From: Misgurnus anguillicaudatus
Lineage: Eukaryota > Chordata > Actinopteri > Cypriniformes > Cobitidae
NCBI RefSeq assembly: GCF_027580225.2
Contig: NC_073357.2
Span: 41,006,001 to 41,070,000 of the forward strand
Reading direction: 5' to 3'
Length of the DNA stretch: 64,000 nt
In this document: positions 62,601 to 64,000 of the stretch, one piece after another
Numbering within the stretch: the stretch's first letter is position 1
Layout of the letters: the number at the start of each line of letters is the position of its first letter
Position numbers and translations under genes: made by a program
Notes under the pieces: generated by a model
What the model was told of the DNA's origin: nothing
The model's database searches: none
The model's input: the letters and a program-made list of their open reading frames with translations, nothing else

Positions 62601-63056
62601 CTTCTCCATAGCTCTTTGATTCCAGACAGTCATGCAGATAAGTGGCACAGCTGGGTGCTTCCGCTGTCTCTCTTCCTATTTTGCATTTGCATCTCACTTT
62701 CCTCTAAATAGCATTGTTAACACGTTGCTATGGAGGCAAAAACGTTGCTTGTGTGTGCATATGTATGTTCGTTATTGTCTGATTGCACTTCCACTGGTTG
62801 TTTTACACAGTGTTCGGCCTCCTGTGGAGCAGGAATGAAGAGACGGGAGCAGCGCTGTGGGGAGAAGGACTCCCAAGGAGGCTACACGGAGTTTCCCACA
62901 AGGAGGTGCAGGAACGTACACAAGCCCATAATAGATCTCGAGCAAGCATGTAATAATGGTCCCTGCCCAGAGCCCCCGCCTAAACTCCTCCATGCTAACT
63001 CAGATAAAAGTGATACCTCTGTGACCATGAGCTGGTACTCATCTCCTTGGCTGCAG
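8498..63056 (+). CDS. adamts18: adamts18, 21 coding exons, 3' end beyond window
   Basis: Secreted ADAMTS metalloprotease acting in the extracellular matrix. Joining the 21 exons gives 1130 residues: signal region (1 to about 47), propeptide (48-270, ending in RVKR), reprolysin catalytic domain with HESGHNFGMIHD at 424-435 and Met-turn M449, disintegrin-like region (about 476-558), TSR1 (from 580), cysteine-rich region (to about 750), spacer (751 to about 850), then TSR2-TSR5 and the first residues of TSR6. Human ADAMTS18 is about 1220 residues, so roughly 90 residues (rest of TSR6 and PLAC) are missing at the right edge. TPVEVDS-GSYISHD, the propeptide FCGRRK motif and [11 protein letters not shown] favour ADAMTS18 over its sister ADAMTS16. 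Exons 3-21 have consistent phases and GT-AG borders; exons 1-2 are less certain. Confidence 0.95.
8692..8731 (+). CDS. adamts18: adamts18 exon 2 (hydrophobic core of signal region)
   Basis: Begins after TTTTGCAG at 8691 and reads [13 protein letters not shown], similar to the hydrophobic stretch ALQLCCLCC of human ADAMTS18. It must end in phase 1 so that its final G joins AT of exon 3 to make Asp48. Three phase-1 donors, 12 bp apart, satisfy this: after 8731 (used here), 8743 and 8755. The longer choices add four or eight residues. None is a strong donor, so the end is provisional. Confidence 0.55.
9464..9611 (-). mobile_element. tRNA-derived SINE in intron 2
   Basis: On the minus strand, an A box TAGCTCAGTTAGTAG (9592-9606) and a B box GGGTTTGATTTCC (9550-9562) are spaced as in a tRNA promoter. 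The other end has the CCAAATGCATTAATG tail typical of cyprinid SINEs. Its head lies about 40 bp from the exon 3 acceptor. Same family as 38571-38706 and 61085-61222. Confidence 0.75.
9651..9970 (+). CDS. adamts18: adamts18 exon 3 (propeptide)
   Basis: Residues 48-154, from [12 protein letters not shown] to STCTGL. Acceptor CCCCAG at 9650, donor CTG|GTAAGT. This is the start of the Pep_M12B propeptide. It holds a basic RSRR at residues 73-76 (possible early furin-type site), propeptide cysteines 132 and 151, and an N-glycosylation sequon at Asn140. A SINE on the minus strand ends about 40 bp upstream of the acceptor. Confidence 0.95.
10069..10088. repeat. AC dinucleotide repeat
   Basis: Short (AC)n run about 100 bp into intron 3. 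Confidence 0.8.
11814..12902. mobile_element. hAT-like TIR element hosting a fold-back insert
   Basis: Left end GGTTACACTTTATAATAACA and the reverse complement of the right end GGAAACACTTTACAATAACA are imperfect inverted repeats that stay similar for about 70 bp (both reach TTAAATATAAACTA). Flanks GAAATCGC and GAAATTGC match at 7 of 8 positions, an 8-bp target duplication as in hAT elements. A second palindromic element occupies 11985-12425. Confidence 0.65.
11985..12425. mobile_element. fold-back element FB1
   Basis: Arms of about 110 bp are inverted copies at roughly 85% (both carry CATGCCGCTTCTGGACGGTA and CCATTGTCGC). The interior has several CCTAACCCTAACC-type words and TTACATAAAATTACATCC. 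The right end has a 14-bp word, GTGACGGTATCACC, twice in tandem. No coding capacity. Confidence 0.7.
12982..13168. mobile_element. GGTAC-rich MITE
   Basis: Ends TACACTCTCAGACAAAAAGG and, inverted, TACACCCTCAGAAACAAT are terminal inverted repeats. The interior has several GGTACC-like words (AAAAGGTGCATAATGGTACC). 187 bp, non-coding. Confidence 0.65.
13497..13553. repeat. three 19-bp tandem copies
   Basis: TTTAATGGTCATTGGTGTT is repeated three times with one substitution in the middle copy. Confidence 0.85.
15049..16410. mobile_element. hAT-type element carrying a 24-bp minisatellite
   Basis: Starts CAGGGCCGGC and ends TCCGGCCCTG, the terminal pattern of many non-autonomous hAT elements. Flanking octamers ATTGTGAT and CTAGCGAT match at five positions, so the target duplication is eroded or uncertain. 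Most of the interior is the tandem array at 15065-16045; the right 360 bp is unique sequence with no recognisable transposase. Confidence 0.6.
15065..16045. repeat. 24-bp minisatellite array, about 40 units
   Basis: Consensus near CTGACGTCAAAACCCAACGT plus four variable bases. The period of 24 is eight codons, so diverged copies keep long open frames on both strands (DVKTQ-type units on plus, LGFDV-type on minus); these are not genes. Seven exact TGACGTCA octamers occur (15250, 15370, 15469, 15543, 15829, 15901, 15973). Units diverge by substitution and a few indels. Confidence 0.9.
17587..18402. mobile_element. TTAA-flanked element, interrupted by a hAT
   Basis: Bounded by TTAA (17583-17586 and 18403-18406). 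Ends AGGTGACATAGAATG and CTGTCCCC are typical of TTAA-targeting (piggyBac-like) non-autonomous fish elements. The segment 17642-17990 plus an 8-bp duplication is a later insertion, so the original element was about 460 bp. Confidence 0.65.
17642..17990. mobile_element. hAT MITE with perfect 8-bp duplication
   Basis: Terminal inverted repeats TAGGCATGGGCC and GGCCCATGCCTA are exact. Flanks GTGACATG at 17634-17641 and 17991-17998 are identical. 349 bp, non-coding, with GGTATAAGATT next to the left end. Confidence 0.9.
19285..19562. mobile_element. TTAA-flanked MITE (AGGAACAGTATGTA family), copy 1
   Basis: TTAA on both sides (19281-19284, 19563-19566) with inverted ends AGGAACAGTATGTA and TACATACTGTTCC. 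It is the inverted counterpart of 39326-39602, matching over nearly its full length. Confidence 0.85.
20155..20346. repeat. three 64-bp tandem units
   Basis: Units start GCTATGTGTCGT at 20155 and at the same word or a close variant at 20219 and 20283. The unit is built of TGTCTGT and CCATGTCT words. Since 64 is not a multiple of three, the same Cys/Val/Ser-rich peptide appears in successive frames; not coding. Confidence 0.85.
20400..20785. mobile_element. fold-back element FB2, left arm eroded
   Basis: Shares with the other fold-back copies the core TTAGGGTTAGATTTACATAA, ATGACATCC and ACCCAAACCCAACTC. The right side (TTGAGTAACCAATAGGTGAC) matches the right arm of FB4, and continues with CGTAAA/TTTACG words to about 20785. 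The left arm is degraded, so boundaries are approximate. Confidence 0.5.
20826..21045. repeat. second block of the 24-bp minisatellite
   Basis: About nine diverged units of the same GACGTCAAAACCCAAC type as at 15.1-16.0 kb, including CAGACGTCAGAACCC twice. No flanking hAT ends seen here. Confidence 0.8.
21190..22103. mobile_element. non-autonomous hAT, 914 bp, perfect duplication
   Basis: Ends TAGGGATGCTCCGATC and, inverted, TAGAGATGCTCCGATC. Both subterminal regions are packed with GATCGG/CCGATC words. Flanks TTGGGTAC at 21182-21189 and 22104-22111 are identical. No transposase frame survives. Confidence 0.9.
23325..23475. repeat. dispersed teleost repeat
   Basis: Contains GACATGTTTGTCAAGTATGG, CTGCATTTAACCC and GGTGCCTTGCTCAAGG, words I recognise as a widespread fish repeat. 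Family not named. Confidence 0.45.
25281..25655. mobile_element. fold-back element FB3 with near-perfect 129-bp arms
   Basis: Left arm 25281-25409 and right arm 25527-25655 are inverted copies with about two mismatches. The arm itself contains smaller palindromes (GCGTCAATATGTTGACGC and relatives). The 117-bp centre has GTTAGATTTACATAATGACA and ACCCAAACC words shared with FB1, FB2 and FB4. Confidence 0.85.
26392..26770. mobile_element. GTTCACACC-TIR element, copy A
   Basis: Starts GGGTTCACACCAGACGCGG and runs through CpG-rich sequence (ACCAATCAGGA, GCGAGCGGAGTC). It matches copies B and C in order. It runs directly into copy B. Confidence 0.6.
26771..27060. mobile_element. GTTCACACC-TIR element, copy B (unoccupied TTAA)
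   Basis: Starts GCGTTCACACCAGCCACGG, followed by TGATTTTAATGTTAAGTCAA. The TTAA at 26821-26824 is the site that holds the MITE in copy C. The copy ends near GAGCCCCATGG, apparently truncated. Confidence 0.65.
28045..28565. mobile_element. fold-back element FB4 with about 185-bp arms
   Basis: Arms 28045 to about 28230 and about 28380 to 28565 are inverted copies with few mismatches (CAACCC at one end, GGGTTG at the other). Because of the symmetry, nearly the same peptide (MPRLSVSMS...) can be read from both strands; not coding. Arms are made of ACGTGA/TCACGT hairpins. The core has TTAGGGTTAGATTT. AGCAGT flanks both sides, a possible target duplication. Confidence 0.85.
28681..28745 (-). mobile_element. 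SINE 3' tail fragment
   Basis: TTTATGCATTTGGCACACAC and TGACTTTACAGTGTG match the 3' tail of the tRNA-derived SINEs here; the tRNA-like head is absent. Confidence 0.45.
30474..30685. mobile_element. small CACTGTAAAAAA-ended MITE
   Basis: Ends CACTGTAAAAAATG and TTTTTTAGAGTG with TA on each side. The interior has two copies of TTACTGGCAACCAGCTGC-like sequence. 212 bp. Confidence 0.6.
30965..31183. repeat. CTGGGTT-rich repeat, host of a hAT insertion
   Basis: Starts TGTAAAAAATTCTGGGG and includes AACCCATTGTG, TTCTGGGTTAATTAACCCC and AATGCTGGGTTG. The sequence resumes after 31616, so the hAT at 31184 landed inside or at its edge. Confidence 0.45.
31184..31616. mobile_element. hAT MITE (CAGTGGCGG family), copy 1
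   Basis: Ends CAGTGGCGGC and GGCCGCCACTG. Flanks CCCAGAAT and CCCATAAT match at 7 of 8 positions. It shares its full layout with 60101-60551 (GTGACTGCTCTTCC near the left end, GAACCATGTGCATCACGTGT inside). It ends 95 bp before exon 4. Confidence 0.9.
31712..31985 (+). CDS. adamts18: adamts18 exon 4 (propeptide, His-rich tract)
   Basis: Residues 155-245. Contains SGLIR, a sequon at Asn179, HVVYKRSAE as in ADAMTS18, and a His-rich run at residues 218-231 (31901-31942; 10 of 14 residues are His). It closes with the cysteine-switch-like QHFCGRRK around Cys240. The donor CAAT|GTATGT at 31985 makes the split codon TAT, giving Tyr-Thr-Pro-Lys-Pro as in the family. A second GT four bases on (TAT|GTAAGG) would frameshift. 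Intron 3 upstream is 21.7 kb; a hAT element ends 95 bp before this exon. Confidence 0.95.
32643..32842 (+). CDS. adamts18: adamts18 exon 5 (furin site, start of catalytic domain)
   Basis: Residues 246-312. The propeptide ends at RVKR (267-270), the expected proprotein-convertase site, so the mature protease begins near Ser271. [14 protein letters not shown] then opens the reprolysin domain. Sequon at Asn301. Donor ATG|GTGAGC, phase 0. Confidence 0.95.
32959..33042 (+). CDS. adamts18: adamts18 exon 6 (catalytic domain)
   Basis: Residues 313-340, [15 protein letters not shown] through LLLLEKDP: 28 whole codons between AACAG and CCG|GTAAGA. Central beta-sheet region of the metalloprotease fold, very close to ADAMTS18 of other vertebrates. 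Intron 5 before it is only 116 bp. Confidence 0.95.
33312..33471 (+). CDS. adamts18: adamts18 exon 7 (catalytic domain)
   Basis: Residues 341-393 plus one base of Gly394. Reads [18 protein letters not shown] and [19 protein letters not shown], a strongly conserved ADAMTS block with the catalytic-domain cysteines. Acceptor GTGTCAG, donor TTGG|GTAAGA, phase 1. Confidence 0.97.
33938..34352. mobile_element. TTAA-flanked fold-back MITE in intron 7
   Basis: TTAA at 33934 and 34353. Inverted ends are long: GGAAAACGCCACCATTTTTC and TTTTACTATGTTCTTACCTC are mirrored by GAGGTAAGAACATAGTAAAA. 415 bp, a piggyBac-like non-autonomous element. Confidence 0.8.
34531..34636 (+). CDS. adamts18: adamts18 exon 8 (zinc site, first half)
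   Basis: Residues 394-429. [15 protein letters not shown] leads to the first half of the zinc-binding helix, HESGH at 424-428, with catalytic Glu425. The exon stops after AA of the Asn429 codon (phase 2), so the active-site motif is split between exons 8 and 9. Donor CATAA|GTATGT. Confidence 0.97.
35328..35465 (+). CDS. adamts18: adamts18 exon 9 (zinc site, Met-turn)
   Basis: Completes Asn429 and runs to Leu474. FGMIHD supplies the third zinc histidine (His434) and the aspartate typical of [17 protein letters not shown] holds Met449 of the Met-turn. All zinc-binding and catalytic residues are intact, so the enzyme should be active. Acceptor GCCCCAG, donor TTAGG|GTAAAC, phase 2. Confidence 0.97.
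35510..35650. repeat. CTGGT-word repeat in intron 9
   Basis: ACTGGTTTATGCTGGTTGGG followed by TGCTGGTTTAGCTGGTGG and ATGCTGGCCTACCACC, a fish repeat built from GCTGGT words. Confidence 0.5.
35759..35912 (+). CDS. adamts18: adamts18 exon 10 (start of disintegrin-like domain)
   Basis: Residues 475-526, [15 protein letters not shown] to LEFTK, including [17 protein letters not shown], the conserved opening of the ADAMTS disintegrin-like module. Acceptor TTCACAG, donor AAG|GTAACC, phase 0. Confidence 0.97.
35990..36490. repeat. dispersed fish repeat in intron 10
   Basis: Contains GGGAGTCCCATAGACTCCCA, TGCCCAACTTTACAGC and a CTATGGGTGAAGTCACGG end. I recognise these words as common in cyprinid DNA; family not named. 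The rest of intron 10 (36500-37480) shows nothing supported. Confidence 0.45.
37488..37583 (+). CDS. adamts18: adamts18 exon 11 (disintegrin-like domain)
   Basis: Residues 527-558, [15 protein letters not shown] to EGTICGPDM: 32 whole codons. The spacing of LWC, C and GTICG is typical of the family. Acceptor CCACCAG, donor ATG|GTAAGT. Confidence 0.97.
37992..38140 (+). CDS. adamts18: adamts18 exon 12 (TSR1)
   Basis: Residues 559-607 plus two bases. [11 protein letters not shown] ends the disintegrin-like region, then the central thrombospondin repeat begins with [17 protein letters not shown] (W580, W583, W586). It has the C-mannosylation W-x-x-W pattern and the O-fucosylation CSRTCGG pattern. 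Donor CCCAG|GTAACC, phase 2. Confidence 0.96.
38571..38706 (+). mobile_element. tRNA-derived SINE in intron 12
   Basis: A box TAGCTCAGTGGTAG (38580-38593), B box GGGTTTCGAACC (38615-38626), tail CCAAATGCATTCATGTAATG. The tRNA-like head is followed by unrelated sequence, so it is a SINE rather than a tRNA gene. Confidence 0.8.
38929..39654. mobile_element. GTTCACACC-TIR element, copy C, with TTAA MITE inside
   Basis: Left end GGGTTCACACAGGCCGCG; right end CCGTGGCTGGTGTGAACGC is its imperfect inverse. The body is homologous to copies A and B in reverse orientation. The segment 39326-39602 is a later insertion; without it the element is about 445 bp. Confidence 0.75.
39326..39602. mobile_element. 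TTAA-flanked MITE (AGGAACAGTATGTA family), copy 2
   Basis: TTAA at 39322-39325 and 39603-39606; inverted ends AGGAACAGTATGTAGG and TACATACTGTTAC. Matches 19285-19562 in inverse orientation. Flanks CACATTGAC and CATTGAAATCAC meet across one TTAA in copy B at 26.82 kb. Confidence 0.9.
39660..42440. other. rest of intron 12
   Basis: AT-rich intron sequence with short homopolymer runs. No coding frame with protein character and no complete mobile element recognised. Confidence 0.5.
42446..42618 (+). CDS. adamts18: adamts18 exon 13 (end of TSR1, cysteine-rich region)
   Basis: Residues 608-665. [18 protein letters not shown] ends TSR1; [16 protein letters not shown] and WKPYTKVE begin the cysteine-rich region. 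The acceptor CACCCAAG is unusual in ending AAG, but phase (2 in, 1 out) and homology fix it. Donor GAAG|GTATGG. Confidence 0.94.
43010..43930. repeat. possible degraded transposon in intron 13
   Basis: Contains many GTGTGAACG and CCGTAA words and a 118-codon frame at 43550-43906 (plus; [20 protein letters not shown]). The frame looks more protein-like than chance and may derive from a transposon-encoded protein, but no family was identified. Boundaries are approximate. Confidence 0.3.
45048..45330. mobile_element. TTAA-type element, left part only
   Basis: After TTAA at 45044, starts AGAGACACTCCAC; then CCCCTAGAGTTAAACATTTG and TAATCCATTGAATCTGATTA, words typical of a widespread fish TTAA element. 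The matching right end was not found. Confidence 0.5.
45685..45815 (+). CDS. adamts18: adamts18 exon 14 (cysteine-rich region)
   Basis: Residues 666-709, [18 protein letters not shown] to [23 protein letters not shown] is characteristic of ADAMTS16/18. Acceptor TTTCTAG, donor GAG|GTACGT, phase 0. Confidence 0.96.
45944..46067 (+). CDS. adamts18: adamts18 exon 15 (end of cysteine-rich region)
   Basis: Residues 710-750, [15 protein letters not shown] then [13 protein letters not shown], the conserved close of the cysteine-rich module, and entry to the spacer. Intron 14 is only 128 bp. Donor AACG|GTGGGT, phase 1. Confidence 0.96.
46627..46646. repeat. AT dinucleotide repeat
   Basis: Short (AT)n tract in intron 15. 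Confidence 0.85.
46896..47143 (+). CDS. adamts18: adamts18 exon 16 (spacer)
   Basis: Residues 751-833. [27 protein letters not shown] and [13 protein letters not shown] are spacer strands; [13 protein letters not shown] and [10 protein letters not shown] follow, with an N-glycosylation sequon in TNET. The spacer usually contributes to substrate and matrix binding in this family. Acceptor TTTTCAG, donor GAA|GTGAGT. Confidence 0.97.
47150..50790. other. first part of intron 16
   Basis: No exon or complete element seen. A short (GGTT)4 tract lies near 47990-48005. The ORFs here are short and lack protein character. Confidence 0.5.
50798..51657. mobile_element. TIR element with a possible THAP-like fragment
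   Basis: Left end CAATAGACCTTTTACGC and, inverted, right end CAATAGACCATTTACGC are terminal repeats; both continue into GGAATACGTCAACAAA-like sequence. On the plus strand at about 50900-50965 a short frame reads [18 protein letters not shown], with a C-x4-C like the start of a THAP zinc finger as in P-element-type transposases. Only this fragment is visible. No target duplication seen. Confidence 0.5.
52223..52343 (+). CDS. adamts18: adamts18 exon 17 (end of spacer, TSR2)
   Basis: Residues 834-873. [17 protein letters not shown] ends the spacer, a short linker with sequon Asn857 follows, then TSR2 begins [10 protein letters not shown]. The usual CSxSCGGG is here CSAPCAGG (Cys867-Cys871), so the serine or threonine needed for O-fucosylation is replaced by proline. 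Donor GGAG|GTAAGT, phase 1. Confidence 0.96.
53727..54030. mobile_element. hAT-type MITE in intron 17
   Basis: Ends CAGGGGTCTCCAAC and GTTGGAGACCCCTG are exact inverse repeats. No matching flanking octamers (GTTTAGAG, GGGGACCC). Ends 119 bp before exon 18. Confidence 0.7.
54150..54276 (+). CDS. adamts18: adamts18 exon 18 (TSR2)
   Basis: Residues 874-915. [17 protein letters not shown] has an NAS sequon; [11 protein letters not shown] and LCNTHPCPA carry the remaining TSR2 cysteines. The last two bases TA join C of exon 19 to give Tyr916, as in CPAYW of the human protein. Donor CCTA|GTAAGA. Confidence 0.96.
54775..55193. mobile_element. TTAA-flanked element in intron 18
   Basis: TTAA at 54771 and 55194. 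Ends AGGTGACATAATGAAAATC and GAAATGTCCCCTTT resemble those of 17587-18402, suggesting related TTAA elements. 419 bp, non-coding. Confidence 0.7.
55200..58700. other. rest of intron 18
   Basis: No exon or complete mobile element recognised. Slightly GC-richer near 57750-58070, where short frames occur but show no known domain. Confidence 0.45.
58708..58912 (+). CDS. adamts18: adamts18 exon 19 (TSR3, start of TSR4)
   Basis: Residues 916-984. TSR3 reads [18 protein letters not shown] with an intact O-fucose consensus and ends NSQACPP. TSR4 begins EWSTGSWSQ, cut just before its first cysteine. Acceptor TTAACAG, donor CAG|GTTGGT, phase 0. Confidence 0.96.
59223..59442. mobile_element. small TIR element in intron 19
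   Basis: GAGTTCGGTTCCAAAAC at the left is mirrored by GTTTTGGAACCAAACTC at the right (one mismatch). About 220 bp, AT-rich interior. Confidence 0.65.
60101..60551. mobile_element. hAT MITE (CAGTGGCGG family), copy 2
   Basis: Ends CAGTGGCGGC and GGCCGTCACTG. Flanks GTAGATAC (60093-60100) and GTAAATAC (60552-60559) match at 7 of 8 positions. Internally homologous to 31184-31616. Confidence 0.9.
61085..61222 (-). mobile_element. tRNA-derived SINE in intron 19
   Basis: On the minus strand, a degraded A box (TAGCTTTAACTGG), a B box near 61155-61166 (GGTTCGATTTCC), and the tail with GCAAAATGCA next to a TTTATCC-type motif. Confidence 0.65.
61240..61660 (-). mobile_element. possible solo LTR of a retroelement
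   Basis: Read on the minus strand it has promoter-like TCCTATTTAAGAGTCC, then a poly(A) signal AATAAA before TCTTCATTTG, and ends GGGTTCTCTTTCCTGACA. That order fits a long terminal repeat. No second copy or internal retroviral genes are present. A widespread fish repeat; family not assigned. Confidence 0.4.
62162..62178. repeat. CT microsatellite forming the exon 20 pyrimidine tract
   Basis: (CT)n runs right up to TGTAG of the exon 20 acceptor, so it serves as the polypyrimidine tract. Confidence 0.85.
62183..62374 (+). CDS. adamts18: adamts18 exon 20 (TSR4, start of TSR5)
   Basis: Residues 985-1048. [16 protein letters not shown] starts TSR4, which closes with [19 protein letters not shown] opens TSR5. 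The acceptor's pyrimidine tract is a pure CT dinucleotide repeat immediately before TGTAG. Donor GAG|GTAAAA, phase 0. Confidence 0.96.
62811..63056 (+). CDS. adamts18: adamts18 exon 21 (TSR5, start of TSR6)
   Basis: Residues 1049-1130. [19 protein letters not shown], then RRCRNVHKP and [11 protein letters not shown] complete TSR5. A linker leads to WYSSPWLQ, the first residues of TSR6, cut before its cysteine. Donor CAG|GTAAGC. The rest of TSR6 and the PLAC module are not in the window. Confidence 0.96.
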
Positions 63057-63239
63057 GTAAGCATGGCTAGGTTTTGGTTATGTATCAAGATTAAGAATTG
63101 AGTTTTTTGAATTACATCCCATTAAAGAAACTATTCTGTTCTTCCTGAAACAACTTTTACATGCTATAGAAATGTGAATTTTGAAACCATTGTGTTACCA
63201 AAAAAACACTACTACCTAAAATTTGCAATGCTTTGACCG

Positions 63240-64000
63240 TATGTACTGAATTAGATGAAGTACCTACTCATCTACTCATATAATATGAATATGGATAGTA
63301 TGAATGATTTTGCACGTACTGAATCACGTGACACATTTCGTCGCCAAAATAATAAGTTAGTCGCTAACTGGAATGACAAAAAGTGGAATAAACACAAGGG
63401 ACAGCTGTTTAATATGTATTTGCATTTGAATAGAGCCACGTTACTGCTTTCGGGCATTTTTTAATAAAACAATGCCCCTCCGTCTTCTTCTTCATTGGAT
63501 AACTCATCTCCTTGGGATCACAGGATTCCAAAGTGTCCACTGAATAAAGACTTTAGGATCTGGCTGGAAGTAGTAGGTCATTCGAGTGCCTCTCGCCTAC
63601 TGTTTTTCGAGTACTATGAGTTTGGACATACTACTCGCCTCGCCTACTGCTTTTCGCCTAATATATAATTTGAAAGCAAACGGTTTCGGACGAAGCCCAG
63701 ATTTAAATCAGAAAACCATTGTGGTACTTAGTTAGCATATTGTAAGCAACTTTTAATAATTTCAAAATTTATGATTGAGGTGTGACTATGAGTCTATTAA
63801 CACCTAATATTAGGATGCATTTTGGATCAAATCACAAGTGGATGACGCTAAATACAGTTGTTAATGGGGTGTGAAATATTTTAAACTTGTCTACTTTTAA
63901 CCACATTTAGAGGTTTTCGAAAACACATTATTTTGTGGTGTAGAAGTGCATGTGGTCAAATGCATTTGAGCAGGCCACAAGACCGCTTACTCTCCGCCTA
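63240..64000. repeat. intron 21 repeats up to the window edge
   Basis: TACTACTCGCCTCGCCTACT and nearby CGCCTA words (63590-63665) and the stretch from 63790 (GATCACAAGTGGATGACG) look like common cyprinid repeats. No exon was found, so the last adamts18 exons are further right. Confidence 0.4.

Noticed and set aside
8498..63056. Assignment to ADAMTS16, the sister gene
   Set aside because: The propeptide words ([18 protein letters not shown]) and [11 protein letters not shown] agree with ADAMTS18, whereas remembered ADAMTS16 differs at these places.

Overview
The window reads as vertebrate nuclear DNA from a bony fish, probably a cyprinid (inferred from the tRNA-derived SINEs, the abundant small TIR elements and the protein sequence). 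It is AT-rich, with short GT-AG exons in long repeat-filled introns. I recognise one protein-coding gene: adamts18 on the + strand, a secreted zinc metalloprotease. 21 coding exons lie between 8498 and 63056. Every junction from exon 3 onward keeps frame and gives 1130 residues that align throughout with vertebrate ADAMTS18. The last TSR-1 repeat and the C-terminal PLAC region (about 90 residues, probably two exons) lie beyond the window. The start fits a signal peptide split by a 92-bp intron that may use a GC donor.

Layout: 1-8497 is intergenic and upstream DNA with old repeats, a possible small membrane-protein ORF (2010-2240, minus) and the likely promoter. 8498-9970 holds exons 1-3 (signal peptide and first half of the propeptide). 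Intron 3 (9971-31711, 21.7 kb) is the main transposon sink. 31712-35912 holds exons 4-10 (rest of propeptide, catalytic domain, start of disintegrin-like domain). 37488-47143 holds exons 11-16 (disintegrin, TSR1, cysteine-rich, spacer). 52223-63056 holds exons 17-21 (TSR2 to the start of TSR6).

The non-coding DNA is informative. Intron 3 carries several hAT-type elements with 8-bp target duplications, TTAA-flanked MITEs, a hAT-bounded 24-bp minisatellite of about 40 units, and four long fold-back elements that share a TTAGGGTTAG-type core but whose arms largely differ from copy to copy. One TTAA MITE sits inside a second repeat whose unoccupied version is also in the window, giving a natural empty-site/filled-site pair. 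I found no second protein gene with convincing homology, no tRNA or rRNA gene and no CRISPR. The strongest leads are the fold-back family, the minisatellite-bearing hAT, and some features of adamts18: a His-rich propeptide, TSR2 without an O-fucose consensus, a tandem donor at exon 4 and a possible GC-AG intron 1.
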